Origin: Hyphomicrobiales bacterium | Lineage (GTDB): Bacteria > Pseudomonadota > Alphaproteobacteria > Rhizobiales > Rhizobiaceae | DNA: 64,000 nucleotides | Assembly (NCBI GenBank): GCA_900467685.1 | Contig: UBQX01000001.1 | Coordinates: 1 to 64,000 of the forward strand | Direction of reading: 5' to 3' | Shown here: positions 31,759 to 40,099 of the stretch, in pieces | Numbering within the stretch: position 1 is the stretch's first letter | Layout: every line of letters begins with the position of its first letter | Translations under genes and position numbers: made by a program | The notes under the pieces: model-generated | Seen by the model: the letters and a program-made list of their open reading frames with translations, nothing else | What the model was told of the DNA's origin: nothing | The model's database searches: none

Positions 31759-32096
31759 GCAGCACCTGCCTTTTTCTCTGCCTCGATCGCAACGATCTCG
31801 GCCGAGACCAACATTTTCTTGAGCCAATCTTCGCCGTCAGCTTCGTCGTCATCCTGCTCGACCAGCAAGGTCTCTCCGGCCTCGTTTTTCATGATCAGCT
31901 TCGGAGAGCCATAATCGTTGGTCTCCAAGAGGGCATAGGCCTTCTCGACGGCAAACTCGATCAGATCAGCACCCATGATATTGCCGGTCGCATATACGGT
32001 AGTCTCAAGCCGATATTCCCAAAGGCCAAAGATGAGTTTGACGGTCTTCTTGTGGAACTTCCGGAAGAGGTTCGGATCGTAATTGAGGATCGCCAT
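31755..32096 (-). CDS. Small early protein, unknown
   Basis: 113 residues. FHKKTVKLIFGLWEYRLETT is followed by an acidic C-terminus (VEQDDDEADGEDW). The acidic end suggests a protein that binds a basic partner. Ends KKAGAA. Start at ATG 32096, with GTG one codon upstream. No family recognised. Confidence 0.58.
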   Translation of the reverse strand: MAILNYDPNLFRKFHKKTVKLIFGLWEYRLETTVYATGNIMGADLIEFAVEKAYALLETNDYGSPKLIMKNEAGETLLVEQDDDEADGEDWLKKMLVSAEIVAIEAEKKAGAA

Positions 32097-32392
32097 CACG
32101 CACCTGCCTGCGGGAAAACCCGCTCTTGCTGGAAATAGTCCTCCTGGACAGTGGCGGAGATGCCGGCCTCGTCGCAGTAGCCGTAGCCCTCGACGAACGA
32201 ACGAGGGACGATATCGACCAGCCCGACAACGGAGAGCCGCCCGATATGCTCGGCATGCTGAACCAGCGCTTCCTCTCCGTGACCGTAGTCACTGATGGAC
32301 TGGTTGAACTCGTCCATCAGCTCCGGCGTGAACTTCGTCTCGTCGATATCCACCCTCACGCGCTGCGTGATGTCAAAAAAGAAAGTCGCCAT
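32096..32392 (-). CDS. Small early protein, unknown
   Basis: 98 residues, acidic, beginning MATFFFDITQRVRVDIDETK. Ends FPQAGA and shares the junction repeat with its neighbours. No family recognised. Confidence 0.58.
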   Translation of the reverse strand: MATFFFDITQRVRVDIDETKFTPELMDEFNQSISDYGHGEEALVQHAEHIGRLSVVGLVDIVPRSFVEGYGYCDEAGISATVQEDYFQQERVFPQAGA

Positions 32393-32913
32393 CACGCACC
32401 TTCCTTCGCAAGTTCCTGCTCATGAGGCTCGACGGCGAAGTCTTCGCCGGCCGAGCCGATCGAGATGCCCTTGACGGCGCGAACGGCGTCGGGATCGTCG
32501 AGGATCGCATCCTTGTTGACCTCTTCCTTGACGCGGACGAAACGGGTCAGGCCGAGTTCCTTCAGGCTCTCGATGACGGCATCGACGCTGCGGATAACGA
32601 CGCGGGCCGGACGCTGACGCCAGCGGATAAGCCCGCTGCCGAACTCGGCGAACTTCACCTTGCCGCCGTTGGTCAGCTTGGCGCGGTTTGCCTCAGACCA
32701 GGTCTCAATGCCGGAGAACAGCTCATCGGCCTTGTCCTTAAGCGGCTGCGCCTTCGTCTCGTAATCCGCCTTCACGGTTGCGAGCTGGTCGTTCATGTCG
32801 GCTTCCAGGCGCAGCAGATCGCGTCGGACAGTGCCGAGATCGCGGATCATCTGGTCGCATTCTTCGCGGTTCTGCGGCACGTTGTAGGTTCGTGCCAGTC
32901 GCTTCGTGGCCAT
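32392..32913 (-). CDS. gam: Host-nuclease inhibitor Gam (Mu Gam-like)
   Basis: 173 residues from MATKRLARTYNVPQNREECD. The N-terminal coiled coil (IRDLGTVRRDLLRLEADMND) and the following KVKFAEFGSGLIRWRQRPARV segment identify the Mu Gam family, a Ku-like protein that wraps DNA ends and shields them from exonucleases. GAAGGG nine bases before the ATG supports this start. It is placed in the early operon as in Mu. Confidence 0.92.
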   Translation of the reverse strand: MATKRLARTYNVPQNREECDQMIRDLGTVRRDLLRLEADMNDQLATVKADYETKAQPLKDKADELFSGIETWSEANRAKLTNGGKVKFAEFGSGLIRWRQRPARVVIRSVDAVIESLKELGLTRFVRVKEEVNKDAILDDPDAVRAVKGISIGSAGEDFAVEPHEQELAKEGA

Positions 32914-32915
32914 GT

Positions 32916-33296
32916 TCAATTTCCCTTCAAGTTCATCAAAAGTGCATATTGGTGGTAGGCGGTACGCAGGTCGGAAAGTGCATTGTCGAGCGCCTGGCGG
33001 GCGCTTTTTTCTGTCGGGGTAAACCTCGCCTTGAGCATCACGGCCGAGGCTTTCGAGGCGCGGCCGGCGGCGCTGACAAGGTCGCGGGTCGGCTTGAGCG
33101 GCGTGTCCTTGGCCTGCGCCATCCGCTCCAGGCGGGCGCGCTCCTCGGCGAGCTGCTCACGCTGATCAGCCAGCTCTTCGGCGACCTCCCGCATGACGGC
33201 CTGGCGCACGAGGAGATGGAGTTGCTCCATCACCTCGTCGGCCACGGCGATCGCCATGCGCTCGATGTCTGGAGCTGACGAACTGCGCGCTCTCAT
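32916..33296 (-). CDS. Early coiled-coil protein, unknown
   Basis: 126 residues with a strong central coiled coil (MREVAEELADQREQLAEERA) and a C-terminal helical bundle. Lies directly before gam. No family recognised. Confidence 0.6.
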   Translation of the reverse strand: MRARSSSAPDIERMAIAVADEVMEQLHLLVRQAVMREVAEELADQREQLAEERARLERMAQAKDTPLKPTRDLVSAAGRASKASAVMLKARFTPTEKSARQALDNALSDLRTAYHQYALLMNLKGN

Positions 33297-33514
33297 CGGC
33301 GTTGGCCTCCCAGCTCGATGACGGGAGACGGCTTGCCGATGAGCATTCCGTCGAGAGGAACATGCTGAGTGCCCGTGAGGACTTCGAGGCGGTTTTCCAT
33401 GTTCCGCGCCTCCATCTCGTAGGCCTTGAGAGCGAGCTGCAGCCCGGCCGTGTCGAGCTTGTAGGCTCCGGTCAGGACCGCTTCACGCATCTGTCTCAGG
33501 CTATCGCTCAGCAT
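33293..33514 (-). CDS. Small early protein, unknown
   Basis: 73 residues from MLSDSLRQMREAVLTGAYKL, helical N-terminus and Gly/Pro-rich end. A clear AAGGAG seven bases before the ATG sets the start. No family recognised. Confidence 0.58.
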   Translation of the reverse strand: MLSDSLRQMREAVLTGAYKLDTAGLQLALKAYEMEARNMENRLEVLTGTQHVPLDGMLIGKPSPVIELGGQRR

Positions 33515-33531
33515 GTTGGTCTCCTTGGGTC

Positions 33532-33855
33532 TCAAGTCTTCTCAGGCCCGCGCGGCCGGAAGGGCGTGACGTTGTCCGCCTTCAGGTCTTGCGCGGTCTT
33601 GATGGGCTGGAAGGGCGCGGTCTCAGGGATCGAGCCCATTTCGTGCAGCTTCTTCATCGCCTGATCTTCAAGAGCGCGATGAAGCCTCCGGGTCTCGTTC
33701 ATCCGACGGTGCGCGAGGCATTCCAGCTCCGTACGGCCAACGACGCTTGCCATCTGGTCGAGCGATTCCGCCAGCGTGGCATTGTCGATCGCGCTGGAGC
33801 GCACGGCGGCGGCGAGGATTGCAAGGCTGGTCATCAGCGGGAATTCGGTGCTCAT
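33532..33855 (-). CDS. Small early protein, unknown
   Basis: 107 residues, helical N-terminal half (LAILAAAVRSSAIDNATLAE) and a basic Pro-containing C-terminus (NVTPFRPRGPEKT). Overlaps the next upstream gene by four bases. No family recognised. Confidence 0.58.
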   Translation of the reverse strand: MSTEFPLMTSLAILAAAVRSSAIDNATLAESLDQMASVVGRTELECLAHRRMNETRRLHRALEDQAMKKLHEMGSIPETAPFQPIKTAQDLKADNVTPFRPRGPEKT

Positions 33856-34244
33856 GACTGATCTCCCGCCTTAAGCCGGCTATGCGGGCATCCCTGACGG
33901 CAGGCCTGATACATACGCACTGCGTTGGAGTTCGTCGTCGAGAACGGCCGCGCCTGCCAGTTGAGGCAGACGTCGCGGGTCATGTCGCCGATGATCGGGC
34001 AATCGACAGTCTCGGCCATCAGGGCGCCGCGCACCGTCTGTTCGAACTTCGCGATATCGCCGAGCTGGTACTTGTTGGAAAGCACCTGCGAGACAGTCGA
34101 GGACGAGTAGCCGATGCGCTTGGCAACGGCAGCCTGGCTTTCCATGTTGCAGGCCTCGGCCAGCACGATGATCCAGTCCGGAGCGGGATCGCCCCATGCG
34201 GCAACCGCCGTGACGACATTGTCCTTTTTCAGAGGCGCGTTCAT
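33852..34244 (-). CDS. Early helix-turn-helix regulator-like protein
   Basis: 130 residues. SQAAVAKRIGYSSSTVSQVL is a clear helix-turn-helix of the Cro/C1 class, followed by a Cys-containing C-terminal region (CPIIGDMTRDVCLNWQARPF, then QACRQGCPH) that could bind zinc. It is in the early operon after MuB, so it may tune early transcription. Confidence 0.7.
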   Translation of the reverse strand: MNAPLKKDNVVTAVAAWGDPAPDWIIVLAEACNMESQAAVAKRIGYSSSTVSQVLSNKYQLGDIAKFEQTVRGALMAETVDCPIIGDMTRDVCLNWQARPFSTTNSNAVRMYQACRQGCPHSRLKAGDQS

Positions 34245-34852
34245 GCCAGCACCTCTTCAGCCTCGGCCGCGCCGATGATGTCGCCTCGGTTCGGGTCGAA
34301 GACGAGCTTCGTCTTCAGAAGCATCGGCGCGCGGGGCCCGGTGTTCATGGACGGATCGAGCCGCCAAATCTGTGTCGGTTTCGACCCATTGGTGAGCTTG
34401 AGCAGATAGCCTGCCTTGGAAAGGCTCTTGATGTAGCCTTGAGCCGTGCCCAGCGTGATCGGAACATCATCGGTTGAGGCAAAGCTCACGAGGTCGATCG
34501 CGTCGAAACCGGTGCGAAACGCGGTGCGCATGGCATTCCACATGCACTGCGCAGCGCCGGCGCTTTCGATGAGCGAGCCATCCTTGCGAACGCGCGGCGT
34601 TTCGGCCTGTGGCTTGGCGACGCGATAGCTCTGGACAGGCGGCGTCGGGACGCCCTTGATGAGGCCGCCCCGGAGCAGGCGTCCGATGAACTCCCGCACC
34701 GTCGGCTCGGCGGCCGAGGACTTGAGGCGGATATCGGCAACCGTGAAGGTCTGGTCGGCATCGTGACGTTCCATCATCAGCGACCAGAGATAGTCCTCGC
34801 CGCGCAGGGGCATCTTGCCCTTCTTCATGGTCAGGTGCAGCTGCATGGACAT
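34241..34852 (-). CDS. Early protein with two winged-helix-like segments
   Basis: 203 residues from the ATG at 34852. Segments FTVADIRLKSSAAEPTVREF and LGTAQGYIKSLSKAGYLLKL each look like winged helices, joined by a Pro/Arg linker. It is directly downstream of MuB with a short overlap. The role may be DNA binding in transposition or early control; this is inference. Confidence 0.65.
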   Translation of the reverse strand: MSMQLHLTMKKGKMPLRGEDYLWSLMMERHDADQTFTVADIRLKSSAAEPTVREFIGRLLRGGLIKGVPTPPVQSYRVAKPQAETPRVRKDGSLIESAGAAQCMWNAMRTAFRTGFDAIDLVSFASTDDVPITLGTAQGYIKSLSKAGYLLKLTNGSKPTQIWRLDPSMNTGPRAPMLLKTKLVFDPNRGDIIGAAEAEEVLA

Positions 34853-35604
34853 CACGCGGCCTCCCGACGGGACGGCAGCTTGCCTTCCGAATAACGGCCG
34901 GTGAACTGATCGAGATTGATCTCCTCCCAGCCGCGCGCCGAGGCGAAGGCGGCAATCGCGTGCAGCGTATTGCCGATGCGGCGGACGCGGCCCTCAGCGC
35001 GACGGCGGGCCTCTTCGAGCAGCTCTTCCGTCATACGGATCTGCGGATAGAAGGTGCGCGCCAGCGTCTTCGTATCGTCGAGGTCGCAGGCCTGGGCATA
35101 GCCCATGACCAGGACGAGATCGCGGAAGCGATCGCCCGCGCGTTCCAGCTTGACCGGGAAGTTCTCCTCGCCGATCAGGAGGACCGGAACATTGGACTTC
35201 TTGGCGATCATGCGCACCAGCTCGATCAGGTTCTTGTCGACGAGCTTGTCGCCCTCGTCGATGATCAGCGGTCGCGTGGGCTGGCGGGCAAGCCTGCCGA
35301 TGATCTCGTCTTCCATGTCGGAGAGCGTGCCACGCGGCGAATACTGGCCGAGTTCGGTCAGGATCGACGACATCAGCTTCTTGCGGTTCCAGGTGTCGGA
35401 GACTTCGACATAGGCAGCACCGGTCTTGTTCTGGCTGTAGAGCGCCGCGACGCTCTTGCCGTAGCCCGAAAAGCCGGCGAACACGCCAAGGTTTGGCTGC
35501 AGCGGGTTGCGGTTCTGCAGCTGCCTGATCAGGCCCAGGCATGCGGCCACGTTCTTGATCGGCGCGGTATCGCCCGCATTGACTTTAACTTCTGAATTCG
35601 TCAT
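34852..35604 (-). CDS. Transposition activator ATPase (MuB-like)
   Basis: 250 residues. Walker A is GFSGYGKS, Walker B is PLIIDEGDKLV, and the AAA fold includes a FRDLVLVMGY segment. MuB-type proteins bind DNA and ATP, choose target DNA, deliver it to the transposase and give target immunity. The gene follows the transposase with a 65-base gap that holds a hairpin (35629..35646). Confidence 0.9.
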   Translation of the reverse strand: MTNSEVKVNAGDTAPIKNVAACLGLIRQLQNRNPLQPNLGVFAGFSGYGKSVAALYSQNKTGAAYVEVSDTWNRKKLMSSILTELGQYSPRGTLSDMEDEIIGRLARQPTRPLIIDEGDKLVDKNLIELVRMIAKKSNVPVLLIGEENFPVKLERAGDRFRDLVLVMGYAQACDLDDTKTLARTFYPQIRMTEELLEEARRRAEGRVRRIGNTLHAIAAFASARGWEEINLDQFTGRYSEGKLPSRREAA

Positions 35605-35628
35605 TTCTGCTCCTGCTCTTGTTTTGAT

Positions 35629-35646
35629 GCGCCCTGGCAGGGGCGC
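35629..35646 (-). other. Hairpin between transposase and MuB genes
   Basis: GCGCCC (35629..35634) pairs with GGGCGC (35641..35646) across TGGCAG. The same loop and a similar stem occur upstream of the Ner-like gene (40007..40024). Both lie about 20-25 bases upstream of a start codon. They may be RNA structures or protein sites. Confidence 0.5.
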
Positions 35647-35669
35647 TTCTCTTCAGTCTCGGGGCACGC

Positions 35670-37877
35670 TCAGAAAGTTCTGAGCGTGTTTTCGAGACCG
35701 AAATCCTTCATGAAATCCTTCATCGCCTGATAATCAGCGGTCGCCTGGAAGCGGGTCAGCTTGCCGGCGGTTGCATCGTCGAGAACTGTGCCGGCGGCGA
35801 TCTTGTCCTCGATCGAGAGCGCCCACTTGAACAGTCGGGCTGGCTCCGAGAGCATCGCATCCGGATCGAGATGAACGACCTTCGATGTGGCGCGGAATTC
35901 GTGCTCGCGCTTGATCGCCTCGTGCAGATCCGCGACCTTGTCGGCCAGCGGCTTCGGCTCATGCAGCGGTTGCGGTGCGGTAATGACATCGAGGGCGGCT
36001 GCGATCTGCGGCGTGGAGTGCTCCTCGGCGCGCTTCGGCAGCGCGACAACGTTGGGAACATCGCGCCGGGCAACGTCCAGAGCCTTCTCGATGAGGGACG
36101 GACCCTTCACAATCTTGGCGATCTCGCGCTTGATCGGATCGACGCGCTCCTTGAGCAGCTGGCTGTTGAGTTCCTTGCGGGCCTTTTCGAAGGTTTCCGG
36201 ATGGATGCCGGCAAGCTCGGGGCAGATGGCTTCGCCAAGGTATTTGCCGCCATCCACTTCGAACAGGTACATCTTGCCCTTGTCGTTCGGGTCCATGCGG
36301 CAGAGGACATCGTCGCCGGGCATCATCCAGCCATCACGATAGAAATGGCCATCTTCGCGGACGCCGAACTTCGTGATCGTGCGGATGCCATTACGGCGTG
36401 GCACGGGCATCAGCAGAACATCGAGCGCGCGGGCGTCGATCGTGCGGATCGGATTGCGCGACTGTGCGGCCTTCTGGAACGGTGACAGGCCGTCCAGGCC
36501 GGCATGTGGCGCATGGGCATAAACGTTCTGGCACCATTCGTCCGAAAGTCTCTGCAGCTCGGCGCCCGTGAGCGAAACGCCGAAGGCTTCCGCCGTGTCC
36601 TGGCCGAGCCGATCGGCAAAACTCTTGCGGTCTTCGATCGCCTTGCGATCTGTGACGTTGTGGCCGACATAACCGGGCAGAAGTGCTGCGAACTGATGCT
36701 GGAATGTCTTGATCGCACGTTCGACATGGCCCTTTTGCGCTGGGCTGTAGGCGTCAGAGACATCGATCTCGATGCCGAGAGCATCGAAGAGGCGCCGTAT
36801 TTCCTGCGCCCTGAAGTCCGAGCCGTTATCGGTCTTGATACCCTCCGGCTTGCCGAGCACCAGGATTGCCTTGCGTGTCAGCAGCCCAACGGCGGAGGCG
36901 CGGGGCGTCTTCGAAACATAGGTGACCATGCGCCGGGTCGCGATGTCGATACAGACATAGACCGAATGGCGCCCATCGGTGCAGAGCGCATCGACCGGCG
37001 AGGCGTCGATCTGCCAGAGGGCGTTCGGATCAGTGATATGGGAAAGCATGTTCGTGCCGGATGGCAACATATGCGACCGATAGGCGTCCGGATTGGTCAG
37101 CTTCAGCAGCTCGACCTTGTGGGTTACCTTCAACGTCTTCAGGAACAGCTGGAATGTCCGCTCGGCGGGCATGCCAATGTCAGTTTCAACGCCCTTCGAA
37201 GTCACCTTCAAGGTATCGCCGAACTCGGCGCGGCATTGGGTGAGAACCTGCTTGCCTGAAAGGTGGGGTGCATGGGCAATGAGGCCGAGGATGAAGGCCT
37301 TGACCTTGCCACCATTGGCCGTTTCCAGAAGTCCGCTGCCCTTGCGCCCTTTGGAGCGATCGACAGCGAGCTTGTCGGCGCCATTCTTCGCTGCAGCGCG
37401 CCAGCGCATGATGCTGCGCGGGCTGATCGACGGAATGACATCGCGCACCCAGGCTGCGACCTGGAGGGAACGGTTATTGTACTTCACCGAGAAAAGGTTC
37501 AGCGCGGTATTCGGTGCGCGGCTGTGTGCCCGGATGCCTTTCAGGAAGTCGTCGTAGACGGCAAGGATGGCAAGACGGGCGTCGCGCTCGATGCGCGCCT
37601 TGTCAGGCAGGTTTGCCGCAAGCATCGGTTCGGCCCTTGCCTCCGGCAGCGTGTCGCCACCGATCTTCCGATAGCGCTGCATCAGGGCGATCTGCGCGGC
37701 GACAGGTAGGAGGAGGAACTTGTATTCCATGCCGCCACCGCGCGCCTGGCGCTTGCGAGCATAGGGGTGGTCATTCCAGCCGGAGCGTTCCGCGAGGCGA
37801 ATAACGCCGCTTTCTGTCTCCGGAACTTGCGGAAGGCGCTCTGCAGCAATTTCCTTGGCGCTCATCCACTCCTTCAT
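35670..37877 (-). CDS. DDE transposase (MuA-like)
   Basis: 735 residues from MKEWMSAKEIAAERLPQV. The N-terminal winged-helix region recalls the Mu I-beta domains. The catalytic RNase H-fold core has D291 in WQIDASPVD, D350 in IKTDNGSDF and E386 in GHVERAIKTF (D-D-35-E spacing). A beta-barrel region (residues ~500-560) and a C-terminal helical region for MuB contact follow. It cuts the phage ends and joins them to target DNA. The start at 37877 overlaps the upstream small gene by four bases. Confidence 0.94.
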   Translation of the reverse strand: MKEWMSAKEIAAERLPQVPETESGVIRLAERSGWNDHPYARKRQARGGGMEYKFLLLPVAAQIALMQRYRKIGGDTLPEARAEPMLAANLPDKARIERDARLAILAVYDDFLKGIRAHSRAPNTALNLFSVKYNNRSLQVAAWVRDVIPSISPRSIMRWRAAAKNGADKLAVDRSKGRKGSGLLETANGGKVKAFILGLIAHAPHLSGKQVLTQCRAEFGDTLKVTSKGVETDIGMPAERTFQLFLKTLKVTHKVELLKLTNPDAYRSHMLPSGTNMLSHITDPNALWQIDASPVDALCTDGRHSVYVCIDIATRRMVTYVSKTPRASAVGLLTRKAILVLGKPEGIKTDNGSDFRAQEIRRLFDALGIEIDVSDAYSPAQKGHVERAIKTFQHQFAALLPGYVGHNVTDRKAIEDRKSFADRLGQDTAEAFGVSLTGAELQRLSDEWCQNVYAHAPHAGLDGLSPFQKAAQSRNPIRTIDARALDVLLMPVPRRNGIRTITKFGVREDGHFYRDGWMMPGDDVLCRMDPNDKGKMYLFEVDGGKYLGEAICPELAGIHPETFEKARKELNSQLLKERVDPIKREIAKIVKGPSLIEKALDVARRDVPNVVALPKRAEEHSTPQIAAALDVITAPQPLHEPKPLADKVADLHEAIKREHEFRATSKVVHLDPDAMLSEPARLFKWALSIEDKIAAGTVLDDATAGKLTRFQATADYQAMKDFMKDFGLENTLRTF

Positions 37878-38059
37878 GAGCGGCCTCCCAGCGCTGCCTT
37901 GATCTTCTCTTCGTTCCGCTCCAGCCACTTGAGGCTATCGAGCGCCGCCTGCATATGTTCCCGGTGCAATGTGCCTCTGGAACCGGCATCGATCCGAACG
38001 TTCAACCGAAGGAACGTTTCGATCGCCGCGACTTGGCTTTTCAGGGAGACCTTGCTCAA
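37874..38059 (-). CDS. Small early protein before the transposase
   Basis: 61 residues, helical, with VAAIETFLRLNVRIDAGSRG and LDSLKWLERNEEKIKAALGG. Linked by four-base overlaps to both neighbours. No family recognised. Confidence 0.6.
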   Translation of the reverse strand: MSKVSLKSQVAAIETFLRLNVRIDAGSRGTLHREHMQAALDSLKWLERNEEKIKAALGGRS

Positions 38060-38520
38060 CGTTTTGCCCTCAATTTGACTTCCAGCGCCTGCCGTCTGGC
38101 GACGACGTCGCGTTCATGTTCTTCGATCAGGTGCAGCTCGATCAGATCGCTGTACTTCTCAGGCACGGCCACGAAGCCGAAGCCAGATGTCACAAGCCCC
38201 ATCAGGTCATGCGCGCCGGTCGCATCGATCAGCGCGATGAAGGCATCGAGCGAAATGCGGTTGCTGTCGGCAGCTTCCGAGGCCCATTTGTTCAGCATGT
38301 CCTCGGTGATCGGCCGACCGAGAAACTCGGTCATACGGCGGGCGATATCGGCGCGGCCAAGACCGCGTTCCTTCGCGTCCTTCATCGCCCGGCTGATGGT
38401 CCGCGAAATGCGGTTGTCGAGTGCACCGCGACCAGTCACGTCTTCGCCATAGCCGGCCGAAACCTTCGGCGGCGACCAGGCGAAGAGATCAGGCGTAATC
38501 GTGTCGCGGCGGCGGCTCAT
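38056..38520 (-). CDS. Early phage protein of unknown function
   Basis: 154 residues. Starts MSRRRDTITPDLFAWSPP, then SRTISRAMKDAKERGLGRAD and RRMTEFLGRPITEDMLNKW, a helix set that resembles a regulator with a helix-turn-helix. I recall proteins of this form in Mu-like phages between the regulator and transposase genes. Overlaps its neighbours by one to four bases. Confidence 0.65.
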   Translation of the reverse strand: MSRRRDTITPDLFAWSPPKVSAGYGEDVTGRGALDNRISRTISRAMKDAKERGLGRADIARRMTEFLGRPITEDMLNKWASEAADSNRISLDAFIALIDATGAHDLMGLVTSGFGFVAVPEKYSDLIELHLIEEHERDVVARRQALEVKLRAKR

Positions 38521-39383
38521 CAGGCGGCCTTCCGCTCAGCCAGCATGGCCTCGATGAAGTCCCAATTCTCCTCGATGACGCGACGCTTGGCCGCCTCTGG
38601 AAGCTTCTGGAAGCTGTCGGAAACCCTCGACCACGGCGCCGGAGGTTCGGCCCGCGGGACATGATCCAGCATGGCGATCGCATCAGCGACGGTTAAGACG
38701 GCGGGGAGATTGGACGTCAGCAGATTGGCGATCAGCAATTGCCTATCGGCCGTCTCGGCGGAAAGCGTAAGCAGCTCCGACTGATTATTCGCGATCTTGT
38801 GGAGCGAGATTGCCCTGCGGACATCGTCCGTGATGCGAGCGATCTTGAGGGAGCGGAAGACGGCATCGCGAGAAAGTCCAAATGCTGCAGTCGACGCCTC
38901 TGTGAAACTACCGGAAAACTGCGCACTCAACGCCATCAGCTCATCGTCTGAATTAGTTGCAAGTTTGCGACTAATTGATTTCTTGCCCGGCTTTACCGCG
39001 CCTTGTGTCGCCTCGTAGATGTCGCGCCAGGCGGCGACATCATAGGCGCGGTCGAGCACGGTCAGCTCCCGACGCATGAAGTTCTCGGTGATTTCGGCAA
39101 GCTTGATGGCGGCTTCGCTGGCAAACTCGCCGGGCTCGTAGACCTGTGCGCGAATGGTCGTGCCATTCATCAGCGTCATACCGGCAACGCGGGTGCGGCC
39201 GGCAATCAGGCGATAGCGGGGCTCTTCCTTCGAGAAATGTTCCTTGATCTCGATGACGTCGATAGCCGTCTGCTGGCCCTTCGTGACCATGTCGAGGCCG
39301 AGCGCTTGGGCGAAGGTGGGATCGACGACGCGCCCGCCGGCGGGAATGTCGATCTGGCTGATTTTGATGTCTTCAATGCGCAT
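38520..39383 (-). CDS. ParB-like protein in the transposition region
   Basis: 287 residues from MRIEDIKISQIDIPAGGRVV. YRLIAGRTRVAGMTLMNG is the ParB/Spo0J GERR-like box. LDRAYDVAAWRDIYEATQ and a central FGLSRDAVFRSLKIAR helix-turn-helix follow, as in ParB. It stands between the Ner-like regulator and the transposase, where Mu has none, and it is separate from the second ParB-like gene at 30614..31456. Possible roles are DNA end handling or early regulation. Confidence 0.8.
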   Translation of the reverse strand: MRIEDIKISQIDIPAGGRVVDPTFAQALGLDMVTKGQQTAIDVIEIKEHFSKEEPRYRLIAGRTRVAGMTLMNGTTIRAQVYEPGEFASEAAIKLAEITENFMRRELTVLDRAYDVAAWRDIYEATQGAVKPGKKSISRKLATNSDDELMALSAQFSGSFTEASTAAFGLSRDAVFRSLKIARITDDVRRAISLHKIANNQSELLTLSAETADRQLLIANLLTSNLPAVLTVADAIAMLDHVPRAEPPAPWSRVSDSFQKLPEAAKRRVIEENWDFIEAMLAERKAA

Positions 39384-39439
39384 GTGAATGATCCTGAAAT
39401 GCAGTTTCAAGGGCAGCGGTCGCGATCGCGTTCCGCTGC

Positions 39440-39667
39440 TCAGTCGCGGGGAAGCGCCAGAAGCGCAGCGGCGAGGAAGCACATGCCGATCCAGATGCCG
39501 ATCACGACGGCGGCGATAACTTCGAGGCTGGCGCCGGAGACGTAGGGGAGCGTGAAGATGGCGGCGAGCAATGCGGCAAGGACCACAGCTGCAATCACGG
39601 CGAGCGGGACGAAGTTACGGGTGACTGCCTGCGGTTGCTCGGACGGGAGAACTTGATGATTGATCAT
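39440..39667 (-). CDS. Small membrane protein downstream of the Ner-like gene
   Basis: 75 residues from MINHQVLPSEQPQAV. Two hydrophobic segments (FVPLAVIAAVVLAALLAAIF and LEVIAAVVIGIWIGMCFLAA). AAAGGG before the ATG at 39667 supports the start. Its role is unknown; superinfection exclusion is one possibility. Confidence 0.62.
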   Translation of the reverse strand: MINHQVLPSEQPQAVTRNFVPLAVIAAVVLAALLAAIFTLPYVSGASLEVIAAVVIGIWIGMCFLAAALLALPRD

Positions 39668-39668
39668 T

Positions 39669-39989
39669 TCAAGCAGCCCTTTCGTCCACATGCGAGGGGC
39701 GCTTTTGACGTGACGAATCCTGATTTTTCAGGCTAAGGTTTGCATCACTGTTGTGAGCATAGTTGCGGTAACCAGGGAAAAGTCGTTCGAAGTCAATGCC
39801 GAGTGCATCGGCAATGATTTTCGCGCCGTTCATGTTGCGCCTGGCAATGCCATGGGCGCACACGGACGGATGACGACCGGCGTCGCGTGCAATGCCGGAG
39901 AGGCTCATGCCGCGCCGGCGAACGAGCGCCAGAATGTCGTGCTTGTCCGGATTTTCCGGCAGGTCGTCGGGGATACTGCTCTTGGTCAT
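39669..39989 (-). CDS. Ner-like DNA-binding regulator
   Basis: 106 residues from MTKSSIPDDLPENPDKHDIL. ALVRRRGMSLSGIARDAGRH followed by GAKIIADALGIDFERLFPGY is the Ner/Nlp helix-turn-helix form. In Mu, Ner shuts down early and repressor transcription. The gene is divergent from the S24 repressor gene. The start at 39989 has AAGGACC upstream. The C-terminal ~35 residues are polar and may be disordered. Confidence 0.85.
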   Translation of the reverse strand: MTKSSIPDDLPENPDKHDILALVRRRGMSLSGIARDAGRHPSVCAHGIARRNMNGAKIIADALGIDFERLFPGYRNYAHNSDANLSLKNQDSSRQKRPSHVDERAA

Positions 39990-40006
39990 GATGGGTCCTT
40001 GTGGTT

Positions 40007-40024
40007 CGCCTCTGGCAGGAGGCG
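40007..40024. other. Hairpin in the Ner/repressor control region
   Basis: CGCCTC (40007..40012) pairs with GAGGCG (40019..40024) across TGGCAG, as in the hairpin before the MuB gene. The region 39990..40099 also holds ATGCAAAT twice (40035..40042 and 40100..40107) and should contain the early promoter and operators. Confidence 0.5.
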
Positions 40025-40099
40025 CTTCATAGGTATGCAAATCACTATGGACTTAAGGCATCAGCTGGTGACGGCGCGCACAACGACAGTGAAACGCCC

